In this document: positions 8,294 through 17,373 of the stretch, piece after piece
Position numbering within the stretch: position 1 is the stretch's first letter
Layout of the letters: every line of letters starts with the position of its first letter
NCBI GenBank assembly: GCA_018701215.1
Contig: JABIWH010000015.1
Location: 62,001-126,000, forward strand
Direction of reading: 5' to 3'
DNA length: 64,000 nucleotides
Source: Rhodospirillaceae bacterium
Lineage (GTDB): Bacteria > Pseudomonadota > Alphaproteobacteria > GCA-2731375
Program-made: the position numbers and the translations under genes
Notes under the pieces: generated by a model
What the model was told of the DNA's origin: nothing
The model's database searches: none
What the model saw: the letters and a program-made list of their open reading frames with translations, nothing else

Positions 8294-9430
8294 CTAGTCC
8301 TTTAAATCGCGCGCAATGATATTACGTTGTATTTCCGCCGTGCCCTCACCGATAACATAGACCAGCGCATCGCGGTGAATGCGGCCGACCTGATATTCCC
8401 GCATCAGACCAGCGCCGCCATGGATGCGAATGGCGGCCTCGCTGATCCGCAGGGCCGCTTCCGAGGCCATCAGTTTGACCCGCGAGGCCGTGGCGCTATC
8501 CAAGGTCCCCTGATCGACCCGCCAGGCGCCGTAGTAAACATGCCATTTGACAGCCTCGACCTCCGCCGCCATATCGGCCAGCTTGTGGGCAATGGCCTGG
8601 TATTCGATAATCGGCTTGCCGGCCACGATACGGTCCTTGGCAAAGGCCAGGGATTGATCAAGCGCGGCCCGCGCCAGGCCCAGGCAGTTGGCCGAGACGC
8701 CGATCCGGTTCTCGGACAGCGACGCAAGGATCACCGGATAGGTGCCTTCCCTGGCGCCCAGCAGACAATCGTCGGGGACGAAGGCATCGCTAATATGGAT
8801 CAGGCCGGTTTCCGAACCGCGAATGCCCTCTTTTTCCAGGGCGGAAATATCAAATCCGGCATTTGGCAGTTCAACAATGAACAAACTGATGGCATCCGGC
8901 GTCAAGCCGGGCGAGGTGCGGGCGGCAACCATCAGGAAATCGGCGATGGGCGCGTTGGTAATGTACAGCTTGGCCCCGTTCAGGAGATAGCCGCCATCGA
9001 CCTTATCCGCCTTGGTGATCATGGCCCGGATGTTGGAACCGCCGTCGGGTTCGCTAAGGCCAAAGCCGGCGATTTTCCGGCCCTGCAATGCAGGCCGGAA
9101 AAACCGCTGTTTCTGCTCCTCGGTGCCAGCTTTCCATATGGGCCAAATGCCCAAATGCGTGTGCGCCGACCAGGCGGACGCAAAGGCCTGGCCGACATAG
9201 CTCATCTCCTCGCGAATGATGCAATCAGTTACCTTGTCAAAGCCGGAACCGCCGTCCGCTTCCGGATAGCGGATGCCCAACAGGCCCAGTTCGGCCCATT
9301 TCGGAAACAGCTCCCTGGGGAATTTTTCCGTTTCGTCCGCCTCGCGGACCAGCGGTGCGACCTCCGTTTCGCAAAAGCGGCGAATGGTCTCGCGCACCTG
9401 CTCCTGCTCGGGTGAAAATGTAAAATCCAC
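8294..9430 (-). CDS. Acyl-CoA dehydrogenase
   Basis: 378 aa FAD enzyme of the acyl-CoA dehydrogenase family, which introduces the alpha,beta double bond in acyl-CoA and passes electrons to ETF. The family signatures GFGLSEPDGGSN (about 124-135) and KLYITNAPIADF are present, as are C-terminal IHGGAGLMREYQVGRIHRDA and EGTAEIQRNIIARDL. The start is taken as GTG at 9430 because AGGGGAG lies 8 nt upstream and the resulting VDFTFSPEQEQ N-terminus fits the family. An ATG at 9454 would add eight residues and would place this Shine-Dalgarno inside the gene. It is divergent from the aminotransferase gene, with 115 bp between. Confidence 0.92.
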   Translation of the reverse strand: MDFTFSPEQEQVRETIRRFCETEVAPLVREADETEKFPRELFPKWAELGLLGIRYPEADGGSGFDKVTDCIIREEMSYVGQAFASAWSAHTHLGIWPIWKAGTEEQKQRFFRPALQGRKIAGFGLSEPDGGSNIRAMITKADKVDGGYLLNGAKLYITNAPIADFLMVAARTSPGLTPDAISLFIVELPNAGFDISALEKEGIRGSETGLIHISDAFVPDDCLLGAREGTYPVILASLSENRIGVSANCLGLARAALDQSLAFAKDRIVAGKPIIEYQAIAHKLADMAAEVEAVKWHVYYGAWRVDQGTLDSATASRVKLMASEAALRISEAAIRIHGGAGLMREYQVGRIHRDALVYVIGEGTAEIQRNIIARDLKD

Positions 9431-9545
9431 GTACTCAACTCCCCTATAAACCATCGCATCACGGTAACCTTACATATGGCCCTCATTACACGGCCCGTCT
9501 AAACTGCACCACCCTCAACGGACAGCTACGAGACGGAGACATGTC

Positions 9546-10913
9546 ATGAGCAGCGTACCGATCGGCGACAACCTTCCATCATCAATGTTCTTCTGGCCCA
9601 CGCCCGAGCGGCCCATGGTCGAGCGGGGCGAAGGGATCTACCTGTGGGATCAGGACGGCAAACGCTATATCGATGGCAGCTCCGGGCCGCAAACCGCCAA
9701 TATCGGCCATGGCAACGCCCGCGTGCGCGAGGCCATGGTGGCCCAGGCGGAAAAGGTCAGCTATGCCTTCCGCTCCCACTTCCTAAATGAACCGGCCGAG
9801 CTGTTGGCCCATGAAATCGCCGAGATGACGCCCGAGGGCCTGGACCAGGTATTTTTTGGCTCGGGAGGCTCGGAAGTTGTCGAGGCCTGCATCAAGCTGG
9901 CCCGGCAATACGCCCTCGCCACAAATCAGGCGACCCGCTACAAGGTGATCTCGCGTCTGCCCTCCTATCACGGCACCACGTTGGGGGCGCTGTCGTTGAC
10001 CGGGGATCCGGGCGGTTTTTCCATGTTCGCGCCGATGATTGTCAACCAGCCGAAGATCCCGGCGCCGTTCTGCCGCTACCGCCCCGCTGGCCAAACAGAG
10101 GACGAGGCCGCGCTAGGCTATGCCAACGCGTTGGAGAGTGAAATTCTCAACCAGGGCGCGGAAACCGTGCTGGCCTTTATCATGGAGCCCATCGGCGGTG
10201 CCGCGACCGGCGCCCTGACCGCGCCGGATGTTTATTACAGCCGTATCCGCGAGATCTGCGATCAATACGGCGTGCTGTTGATTTTCGACGAAGTCATGAG
10301 CGGGGCCGGGCGCAGCGGCAAGTATTTGTCCGCCGAACATTGGGGGGTGACGCCGGATCTGGTGGCGCTGGCCAAGGGTTTGGCGTCGGGCTACATACCG
10401 CTGGGTGCCTGTGTCACCTCACGCAAGATCATCGGCGCGGTGGAAGACGCGGGCGGGTTCATGCACGGCCATACCTATTCCGCCTCCCCCATCGCCTGCG
10501 CCGTTGGCCGGGCCGTGTTGGCGGAGCATCTGGATAACGATCTGATCGGCAACGCTGCCCGCATGGGTGCATTGTTGAAGGGCCAGCTGGAAGGCCTGTT
10601 GGATGAATTCGAATTCATCGGCGAAATCCGTGGCCGCGGCCTGTTGCTGGGGTTTGACGTGATCGCCGACCGGGAGACCGGCCGCCCCCTGCCGCCAGAG
10701 CTCGACGCCCATATCCACCTGGCCCAGGAGGCTTATGACCGGGGCCTGATTATCTATTCCCGCCGCACCATGGGCGGGGCCAAGGGTGATAATTTCCTGG
10801 TCTCGCCGCCCCTGATTGTCACCGAAGATCAGATCGGCGAAATCGTGGATATCCTACTTCAGGCCCTGCGGGCCTTTGCGCCCATGGCCCGTGCCGCTAT
10901 AAAAGCAGGCTGA
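9546..10913 (+). CDS. Class III PLP-dependent aminotransferase
   Basis: 455 aa fold-type I aminotransferase of the omega-amino acid:pyruvate/GABA aminotransferase group. The PLP phosphate-binding GSGGSEVVEACIKLA (about 115-130), the aspartate region LLIFDEVMSGAGRSG (about 239-253) and the Schiff-base lysine in ALAKGLASGYIPLGA (Lys near 278) are all visible. GGAGACATGTC precedes ATG. The substrate is not readable from sequence; neighbours that act on amides and carbamoyl compounds suggest an amine or beta/omega-amino acid. A small antibiotic-monooxygenase gene follows on the same strand 51 bp downstream. Confidence 0.92.
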   Translation: MSSVPIGDNLPSSMFFWPTPERPMVERGEGIYLWDQDGKRYIDGSSGPQTANIGHGNARVREAMVAQAEKVSYAFRSHFLNEPAELLAHEIAEMTPEGLDQVFFGSGGSEVVEACIKLARQYALATNQATRYKVISRLPSYHGTTLGALSLTGDPGGFSMFAPMIVNQPKIPAPFCRYRPAGQTEDEAALGYANALESEILNQGAETVLAFIMEPIGGAATGALTAPDVYYSRIREICDQYGVLLIFDEVMSGAGRSGKYLSAEHWGVTPDLVALAKGLASGYIPLGACVTSRKIIGAVEDAGGFMHGHTYSASPIACAVGRAVLAEHLDNDLIGNAARMGALLKGQLEGLLDEFEFIGEIRGRGLLLGFDVIADRETGRPLPPELDAHIHLAQEAYDRGLIIYSRRTMGGAKGDNFLVSPPLIVTEDQIGEIVDILLQALRAFAPMARAAIKAG

Positions 10914-10964
10914 TTAACAAACTTGCGTAACCAGAATTTTGAGTAACTATAGGAGAACGCCATC

Positions 10965-11249
10965 ATGCTAGCCGCCATCGCAACTCTAACCGCCAAGGAA
11001 GGCGCCGTGGACGACCTGCTCGCCGTCGGCCAGGAACTCGCCGCCGCCGTCGCCGCCAACGAACCGGGCTGTCTGTCCTACGAAGTCTTCAAGGGCGAAG
11101 AGGCCAACACGATTGTGTTCGTTGAGCGTTACGAAAACGAAGCCGCCACCGAGGCCCACCGCAATTCCGAGCACTTCAAAACCATCGGCGCCCGCATGGG
11201 CCCCTTCATGGCCGCCCGCCCCGCCGTGCTGCGGCTAAGCGACGAGTAG
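10965..11249 (+). CDS. Antibiotic biosynthesis monooxygenase (ABM) domain protein
   Basis: 94 aa single-domain ABM/YgiN-like protein with the dimeric ferredoxin-like alpha+beta fold. Family features are LAAIATLTAKEGAVDDLLAV, EPGCLSYEVFKG, FVERYENEAATEAHRNSEHF and a final beta strand. Members include quinol monooxygenases and heme-degrading enzymes; heme-binding residues cannot be assigned here. The ribosome site AGGAGA is well placed before ATG. It ends just before the palindromic repeat at 11269, which may terminate it. Confidence 0.88.
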   Translation: MLAAIATLTAKEGAVDDLLAVGQELAAAVAANEPGCLSYEVFKGEEANTIVFVERYENEAATEAHRNSEHFKTIGARMGPFMAARPAVLRLSDE

Positions 11250-11268
11250 TCAGAGGTATCAACCAAAC

Positions 11269-11340
11269 CGTCATTTCCCGCGAAAGCGGGAGTCCAGGGC
11301 CGCTTGACGCTCCTGGATGCCCGCTTTCGCGGGCTTGACG
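11269..11340. repeat. REP-like extragenic palindrome between convergent genes
   Basis: An imperfect inverted repeat. The left arm contains CCCGCGAAAGCGGG followed by GTCCAGG; the right arm contains CCTGGATGCCCGCTTTCGCGGG. Each arm also has its own short hairpin. Its placement between the convergent ABM and deacetylase-like genes is that of a bidirectional terminator, although no U-tract follows. The sequence type resembles dispersed extragenic palindromes common in proteobacterial genomes. Short ORFs that cross it (Pro/Arg/Lys-rich peptides) are artefacts. Confidence 0.75.
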
Positions 11341-11360
11341 AACGAAAGTTTGCGCAAGCC

Positions 11361-12281
11361 TTACCCCTGGCCCTTGAAGGCATCCAATATCTCGCCGCCC
11401 GTGGCGGACCAGACGCCGTCGTGGCCGGTGATATATGACAGCGCTTCCTCTAGCTTCTTGATGCGATAGGCTTGGCCCGTGACCCAGGGGTTCAGGTTGA
11501 TGGCCATGATGCGGCCGCCGCTGTTTACAGACTCGGCATAGAGGCAATCGAACTGGTCTTTCAGCTGATCGACATATTCCTGCTCCGTATGGCGCAGCGC
11601 GATCAGGATCTGTTGATCGTCCAGCTCCATTGTATGGGGCATGTTGTGAATGCTGCCCGAAGCGGTCTCGAACGGGTAGGGCATATCGTCGTTAGCCCAA
11701 TCACACAGGTATTCGATGCCCTCGGCGGCCACCAGGTCCGGGGTGTTCATGGATTCCGATCGGATCGGCGACAGCCAGCCGCGCACCTTTTGGCCCGACA
11801 TTCCGCGCAGGGTTTCCAGCACACCCTTGATCAGGGCCGCTTCCTCGCCGCTGTCCATGTCGCCATGGTGCGGGTGGCCCATGTCCAGGCCGTTGGCGAT
11901 CACTTCCCAGTCACGGGCGACGATCTGCTGCATCAGATAGGGGTACATCTCGGCCAGGGCGGAATTGATCGCCACGGACGAGCGGATGCCTAATTTGTCC
12001 AGCACCTTGAAAATGCGGTAGACGCCGACCCGGTTGCCATAGTCGCGCAGGGTATAGTTCCAATAATCAGGATAGGGCCGCGCCATGGCCGCCGGAACGG
12101 GTACGGCGGGCTTCATATCCAGGGGGAACCATTGCAGCTGGGTCACCACCCATAGGGCAACGCGGGCACCGTTGGGCCAAGTGACCTTGGGGCGGTCCTT
12201 CAGCATGGACCAGGTATAGCGGTCATGGTCCATGCCGTGGCCGCGCTTGGGATATTGCAGATAATCTTCGGGCAGGCTCAT
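11361..12281 (-). CDS. Polysaccharide-deacetylase-fold hydrolase (PuuE-like), copy 2
   Basis: 306 aa. It is homologous to the adjacent upstream gene: both share the start region RPK-[VI]-TWPNGARVA, then DYGNRVGVYR/DYGNRAGFWR and a GW(L)-P block. The fold is the NodB/polysaccharide deacetylase barrel; the layout resembles allantoinase PuuE, with a NGLDMGHPHHGDMD segment where the conserved His-Gly loop lies. ATG at 12281 is preceded by GGGGGAGC and directly follows the stop of the upstream gene, so upstream in-frame codons are not used. Likely a hydrolase of a C-N bond in a nitrogen compound, given the amidase-like neighbour; the true substrate is unknown. Confidence 0.85.
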   Translation of the reverse strand: MSLPEDYLQYPKRGHGMDHDRYTWSMLKDRPKVTWPNGARVALWVVTQLQWFPLDMKPAVPVPAAMARPYPDYWNYTLRDYGNRVGVYRIFKVLDKLGIRSSVAINSALAEMYPYLMQQIVARDWEVIANGLDMGHPHHGDMDSGEEAALIKGVLETLRGMSGQKVRGWLSPIRSESMNTPDLVAAEGIEYLCDWANDDMPYPFETASGSIHNMPHTMELDDQQILIALRHTEQEYVDQLKDQFDCLYAESVNSGGRIMAINLNPWVTGQAYRIKKLEEALSYITGHDGVWSATGGEILDAFKGQG

Positions 12282-12283
12282 GC

Positions 12284-13201
12284 TCAGCTCCCCCTGTTGG
12301 CGGTCAGCGCGGCGACCACGTTGTCGTAATGATGTTCGTAGTAATGCGCCGCGATCTCGCGCCCCGTGGTGACCCAGACCTTGTCGTGGCCGGTGATGTA
12401 TTCCAGAACTTCGGCGAAATTGCCGATCCGGTGCGGCTGGCCGATCAGGAAGGGATGCAGGGGAATGCACATGACCTGGCTGTTCTCGGCGCCTTCCTCG
12501 TACAATTGATCAAAGTTGGCCTTGAGGATCTCGGTATAGTGGCGGCTGCTTTTACCCATCATGGACAACACAACGGTGTCGTTCATCTCCAACGAATAGG
12601 GCACCGAGATCAGCTTGCCGCTTTTCGTATTCACCGGCTGGGGCTGGTCGTCGTGGAACAGATCGCAGGTATATTTGACGCCGTATTCCGTCAACAGCTC
12701 AAAGGTATTGGTGGTATAGGACAGCGCCGGTGCCAGCCAGCCGTCGGTATCCTGGCCGGTGCAGTCCTTGATGGTCTTGATGACGTCTTCCATCATGGCG
12801 CGCTCCTGCGCCTCGGTCATGGTGTAGGTGTAGCGGGTGTTGTAAACGCCGTGGGAGAAAAATTCCCAATCCAGCGCGCTACACGCCTCGATAATCTCCG
12901 GGTGGTGCTGGCACATGGCAACGTTCAGCGAGACGCTGCCGCGCACGCCGTATTTCGCCATCACCTCCATCATCCGCCAAAAGCCGGCCCGGTTGCCATA
13001 GTCCCGATGGGAATGGGGCACCACGTCAGGATGCGGCTTGGGCCAGGCCCGCCGGCCTGGATTAAGCGGTGGGTCGAGCTCGTAAAACTCAATATTCGGC
13101 GCCACCCAAAAGGCCACCCTGGCACCGTTCGGCCAGGTAATCTTCGGCCGCTCCGACATCGGTGAATAGTCGTAAAGCCCAGGCTCCCGCAACATCGCCA
13201 T
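12284..13201 (-). CDS. Polysaccharide-deacetylase-fold hydrolase (PuuE-like), copy 1
   Basis: 305 aa paralog of the next gene. The conserved blocks are PKITWPNGARVAFWV (about 25-39), HRDYGNRAGFWRMMEVM (about 63-79), the EFFSHGVYNTRY loop (near 112) and DGWLAPALSYTTNT (about 147-160). As in PuuE, the second His of the NodB H-x3-H motif is absent (SHGVYN), so a zinc-independent or altered-metal mechanism is possible. ATG at 13201 is chosen for its GGGGAGG; a TTG 21 bp upstream lacks one. It lies 25 bp after the carbamoylsarcosine-amidase-like gene in the same direction. Confidence 0.85.
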   Translation of the reverse strand: MAMLREPGLYDYSPMSERPKITWPNGARVAFWVAPNIEFYELDPPLNPGRRAWPKPHPDVVPHSHRDYGNRAGFWRMMEVMAKYGVRGSVSLNVAMCQHHPEIIEACSALDWEFFSHGVYNTRYTYTMTEAQERAMMEDVIKTIKDCTGQDTDGWLAPALSYTTNTFELLTEYGVKYTCDLFHDDQPQPVNTKSGKLISVPYSLEMNDTVVLSMMGKSSRHYTEILKANFDQLYEEGAENSQVMCIPLHPFLIGQPHRIGNFAEVLEYITGHDKVWVTTGREIAAHYYEHHYDNVVAALTANRGS

Positions 13202-13226
13202 CGCCGCCTCCCCGTCGCTCAAGTTT

Positions 13227-13904
13227 CTAGTCGTTCAGAATTTGATAGTTTTCCAGATACTCGATGACATCCGCCGCCGGCACCACGTCGGCATATTTGA
13301 TCGCCATGTCATAGAGGTTGGAAAAATGCGGGCTCTCATGCTTATCGGCCACGCATTCCTCCGCCACGATGGTGCGGAAGCTGCGTGAGAGGCTATCGAC
13401 CACCGTGGCCCGCACACAGCCCGACGTCGAGCCGCCCGTGACGATCACCGTATCGATGCCATGGAAATTCAGCACCGAGGGCAGATTGGTCTCGTGAAAG
13501 GCCGAGGCCATGCGTTTGTTGATGACCACGTCCTTCTTGTGATCCACATGCAGGCGGTCATCGAATTCCGAGCGGCGGGAGCCAACCTTGATATTCTGCA
13601 AGCTATCCTCGGTGTCCGTGCGCGTGCCCCAGATGCCGCAATCCTCGCCCGAGTCCATATAGGCCACATAGGTCCAGACCACGGGCAGGTTCTTGGAGCG
13701 CGCCAGGTCTGAGATTTCGTTGACGTAATCCATCTGCTTGGGATCGGTTTCATAGGCGGTGGCGAACTCACCAACGTTGGTGTAGGCCTTTTGCAGATCA
13801 ATATTGATCACCGCCGCCTTGCGCCCAAAGCCAAACCGCGGCCGGGTTGGATTTGCCTTGATCTCATCATAGAGTTGCCGCGCGCTTTTATCCGAAGTTT
13901 CCAT
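13227..13904 (-). CDS. Isochorismatase-family cysteine hydrolase (N-carbamoylsarcosine-amidase-like)
   Basis: 225 aa. The catalytic triad of the family is visible: Asp in VINIDLQKAY (near 36), Lys in VVINKRMASAF (near 130) and nucleophile Cys in GGSTSGCVRATVVD (near 163). The overall pattern (SGEDCGIWG, EFDDRLHVD, ADKHESPHFSNLYDMAIKYADVV) resembles N-carbamoylsarcosine amidohydrolase more than isochorismatase. It should hydrolyse a carbamoyl or amide group. It is the first gene of a three-gene operon with two PuuE-like hydrolases, which suggests stepwise opening and deamidation of a cyclic ureide or creatinine/hydantoin-like compound. The ribosome site GAGAGGCGG is good. Confidence 0.88.
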   Translation of the reverse strand: METSDKSARQLYDEIKANPTRPRFGFGRKAAVINIDLQKAYTNVGEFATAYETDPKQMDYVNEISDLARSKNLPVVWTYVAYMDSGEDCGIWGTRTDTEDSLQNIKVGSRRSEFDDRLHVDHKKDVVINKRMASAFHETNLPSVLNFHGIDTVIVTGGSTSGCVRATVVDSLSRSFRTIVAEECVADKHESPHFSNLYDMAIKYADVVPAADVIEYLENYQILND

Positions 13905-13941
13905 TTTCCGCCTCTCCCAAATCTTTCAATTCACAAAGAGA

Positions 13942-14047
13942 CTAGAGCAATTCCGATCAAATGTGAATCGCGAAGCGATTCTCAAGTGATTGGAAAAATT
14001 GCTTGATTCTTAAGAGTCGGAGCATTTCCTAGTCGGAAATGCTCTAG
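13942..14047. repeat. MITE-like palindromic element
   Basis: A 106-bp unit bounded by near-identical 13-bp terminal inverted repeats: CTAGAGCAATTCC at 13942-13954 and GGAAATGCTCTAG at 14035-14047 (12 of 13 match). Inside, two further hairpins are seen: an imperfect one around GAATCGC-gaa-GCGATTC (about 13966-13982) with outer arms AGCAATT/AATTGCT, and a perfect one GAGCATTTCC-tagtc-GGAAATGCTC (14020-14044). There is no coding capacity. It lies between the glnA terminator and the start of the carbamoylsarcosine-amidase-like operon. Confidence 0.7.
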
Positions 14048-14075
14048 CAGAACTGGCAGACATCGGAAACGAAAT

Positions 14076-14097
14076 GGGCCGCCCCGAAGGGCGGCCC
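14076..14097 (-). terminator. Hairpin terminator of glnBA
   Basis: A GC-rich stem with arms GGGCCGCCC and GGGCGGCCC around a TTCG tetraloop-type turn, 30 bp after the glnA stop on the minus strand. The following bases are AT-rich (ATTTCGTTT) but not a perfect U-run, so it is a good but not classical intrinsic terminator. Confidence 0.75.
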
Positions 14098-14126
14098 AAA
14101 TATCTATCGTCTGATTTGTTGCAGGA

Positions 14127-15536
<1,410 letters not shown>

Positions 15537-15604
15537 GGCTTTTGGTTCCTTCCTGTGTCCTCGGTTATTTTGCTAGATCTTGATACTGTTTCAAACTCGC
15601 TTGC

Positions 15605-15943
15605 TTAAATCGCGTCGTTGCCGGTCTCGCCGGTACGGATGCGAATGGCGGTCTCTACGGTGGTGATAAAAATCTTGCCGTCGCCGATCCGGCCCGTGTG
15701 CGCCGCGCTCTGGATTGCTTCCACCGCGCGCTCCACCAGCTCGTCTTCCAGCACCACTTCCAATTTTACCTTAGGCAGGAAATCAACCACATACTCCGCG
15801 CCGCGGTAAAGTTCGGTATGGCCTTTTTGACGGCCGAAGCCCTTGGCCTCGATCACCGTGATGCCCTGGAGGCCGATTTCATGCAGGGCCTCCTTCACTT
15901 CATCCAGTTTGAAGGGTTTGATAATTGCTTCAATTTTTTTCAT
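15605..15943 (-). CDS. glnB: Nitrogen regulatory protein PII
   Basis: 112 aa, exact PII length. The T-loop KGHTELYRGAEYVVDFLPK holds the uridylylation Tyr (position 51 in the family). The B-loop and C-terminal GKIFITTVETAIRIRTGETG are typical of proteobacterial GlnB. PII trimers sense 2-oxoglutarate, ATP/ADP and, through GlnD, glutamine; they control NtrB, GlnE and others. It is followed by glnA, the arrangement common in alphaproteobacteria, and preceded by a sigma-54-type promoter with an upstream NtrC-like palindrome. Confidence 0.98.
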   Translation of the reverse strand: MKKIEAIIKPFKLDEVKEALHEIGLQGITVIEAKGFGRQKGHTELYRGAEYVVDFLPKVKLEVVLEDELVERAVEAIQSAAHTGRIGDGKIFITTVETAIRIRTGETGNDAI

Positions 15944-16021
15944 CGCGCCAAATCTCTTCTTTCGCCCTGTTCAGCCATATCATGACGGACGGGCAGACCC
16001 ATGCTCTACATCAATGTTTAA

Positions 16022-16036
16022 GCACAAACCGTGCCA
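16022..16036 (-). promoter_or_regulatory. Sigma-54 (-24/-12) promoter of glnBA
   Basis: On the minus strand the sequence TGGCACGGTTTGTGC has the -24 GG and the -12 GC separated by exactly 10 nt, with the TGGCACG half perfect (consensus TGGCAC-N5-TTGC). Transcription would begin near 16010, giving a leader of about 65 nt before the glnB start. Confidence 0.75.
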
Positions 16037-16125
16037 ACTTCCACCACATCGTAAGTCATTGATTTCAAGCAGAAAAATTACACTTACCTGACTTCGCCTC
16101 GGCTATTGCCTATATTGTTGCCGGT

Positions 16126-16144
16126 TTGCCCATTTTTTAGGCAA
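16126..16144. promoter_or_regulatory. NtrC-like enhancer site upstream of glnB
   Basis: A 19-bp palindrome, TTGC-N11-GCAA, with half-site spacing identical to the NtrC consensus (TTGC ACC...GGT GCAA). The inner bases differ from the enteric consensus. Its centre is about 100 bp upstream of the -24 element, a usual enhancer distance. It also lies immediately downstream of the aminotransferase stop. Confidence 0.55.
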
Positions 16145-16155
16145 AAACGTGCTTA

Positions 16156-17322
16156 CTATGCCGCCACCAAATCGCGGATCCGGCCCATTGCGGCAATGAT
16201 ATTCTCCGTCGAATTGGCGTATGAAAAGCGCAGATAGCCCTCACCAAAGGCACCAAACGAGGTGCCGGAAATAGCCGCAACGCCGGCTTCGTTCAACATT
16301 TTTTCCTGTAACACGGACGAGGTCATGCCCGTACCTTCGATATTCGGAAAGGCATAGAAGGCACCACCAGGCCGCACACAGCGGAAACCGGGAATGGCGT
16401 TCAGTTCATCGACAATGACTTCGCGCCGTTCATCGAAGGCCTTGACCATTTTATCCGCCGCATCCTGCGGCCCGCGCAAAGCCTCGACACCGGCCCATTG
16501 GGTCGCGGCATTGACGCAGGAATGATCATTGACGCACAGGCGCGTGGCCTGTTCGGCGCAGGCCTCGGGCCAGATGGCATAGCCCAGGCGCCAGCCGGTC
16601 ATGGCATAGGTCTTGGACCAACCGTCCAGCAGGATCAACCGGTCGCGAATGGAGGGATAACTCAACAAGGAAATATGCGGCTGGTTGTCATAGACCATGC
16701 GGCTGTAGATCTCGTCCGAGAGGATAACCACCTCCGGATGCCGTTCCAGACCGGCGACCAGCTTGTCCAATTCCGCCTTTTGCACCACGCCGCCGGTGGG
16801 ATTGGCCGGCGAATTAATGATGATCAGGCGGGTCCGCTCGGTGACCTTTTCCAGCACCTCATCGGCCGAGAAGGAAAAGCCGGTGTCTTCGTGCAGCTCT
16901 ATCGGCACGGGCGTGGCGCCGGAAAACCGGATCGCCGATTCATAGATTGGAAAACCGGGATTGGGATACATGATCTCCGCCCCCGCCTCGCCGAACATCA
17001 GGCAGGCATAGAACATGGTCGGTTTGCCGCCCGGCTGGATCACTACGTGTTCGGGATCAATGGTGGCGCCCCGGTATTTCAGAATATCGTCGGCGACTGC
17101 CTGCCGCAGTTCCGGGATGCCGTTGGCCGGGGTATAGCCGTGATGGCCGTCGGCCAGCGCCTTGCGCCCCGCCTCGACAATATTTTCCGGCGTCTGGAAA
17201 TCGGGCTGGCCGATGCCAAGGTTGATGATATCGCGGCCCTGTGCGGCCAGCGCATTAGCCCGGGCCAAGACCTCGAATGCGGTCTCCGTGCCTAGGTGGT
17301 TCATTCTGTTGGCGAGTTGCAT
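16156..17322 (-). CDS. Class I/II PLP-dependent aminotransferase (aspartate-aminotransferase-like)
   Basis: 388 aa fold-type I aminotransferase. Recognisable blocks are INLGIGQPDFQTPENIVEA (about 34-52), GYTPANGIPELRQAVADD, PNPGFPIYES, the NSPANPTGGV substrate block (about 162-171), DEIYSRMVYD and the Schiff-base lysine in LDGWSKTYAMTGWRLGY (Lys near 234). It transfers amino groups between an amino acid and a 2-oxo acid; the donor is not predictable. The ATG at 17322 is chosen because it gives the usual MQLANRMNHLGTETAFEVL start; the in-frame TTG 36 bp upstream has no ribosome site. It lies about 50 bp after the acyl-CoA dehydrogenase gene. Confidence 0.88.
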   Translation of the reverse strand: MQLANRMNHLGTETAFEVLARANALAAQGRDIINLGIGQPDFQTPENIVEAGRKALADGHHGYTPANGIPELRQAVADDILKYRGATIDPEHVVIQPGGKPTMFYACLMFGEAGAEIMYPNPGFPIYESAIRFSGATPVPIELHEDTGFSFSADEVLEKVTERTRLIIINSPANPTGGVVQKAELDKLVAGLERHPEVVILSDEIYSRMVYDNQPHISLLSYPSIRDRLILLDGWSKTYAMTGWRLGYAIWPEACAEQATRLCVNDHSCVNAATQWAGVEALRGPQDAADKMVKAFDERREVIVDELNAIPGFRCVRPGGAFYAFPNIEGTGMTSSVLQEKMLNEAGVAAISGTSFGAFGEGYLRFSYANSTENIIAAMGRIRDLVAA

Positions 17323-17373
17323 GAGCGGGGTTATGCCACCTTTGGCCCGCCGCTCCAAGCCCCAGATTTCGCC

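Noticed and set aside
8327..9415. 362-codon + strand frame antisense to the acyl-CoA dehydrogenase
   Set aside because: Shadow of codon bias; the sense frame has full family motifs.
11129..11547. Short minus-strand frames across 11269-11340
   Set aside because: They are produced by translation of the palindromic repeat and overlap real genes.
16126..16144. Intrinsic terminator of the aminotransferase gene
   Set aside because: The palindrome is short, AT-centred and not followed by a T-run on the minus strand; its half-site spacing fits NtrC better.
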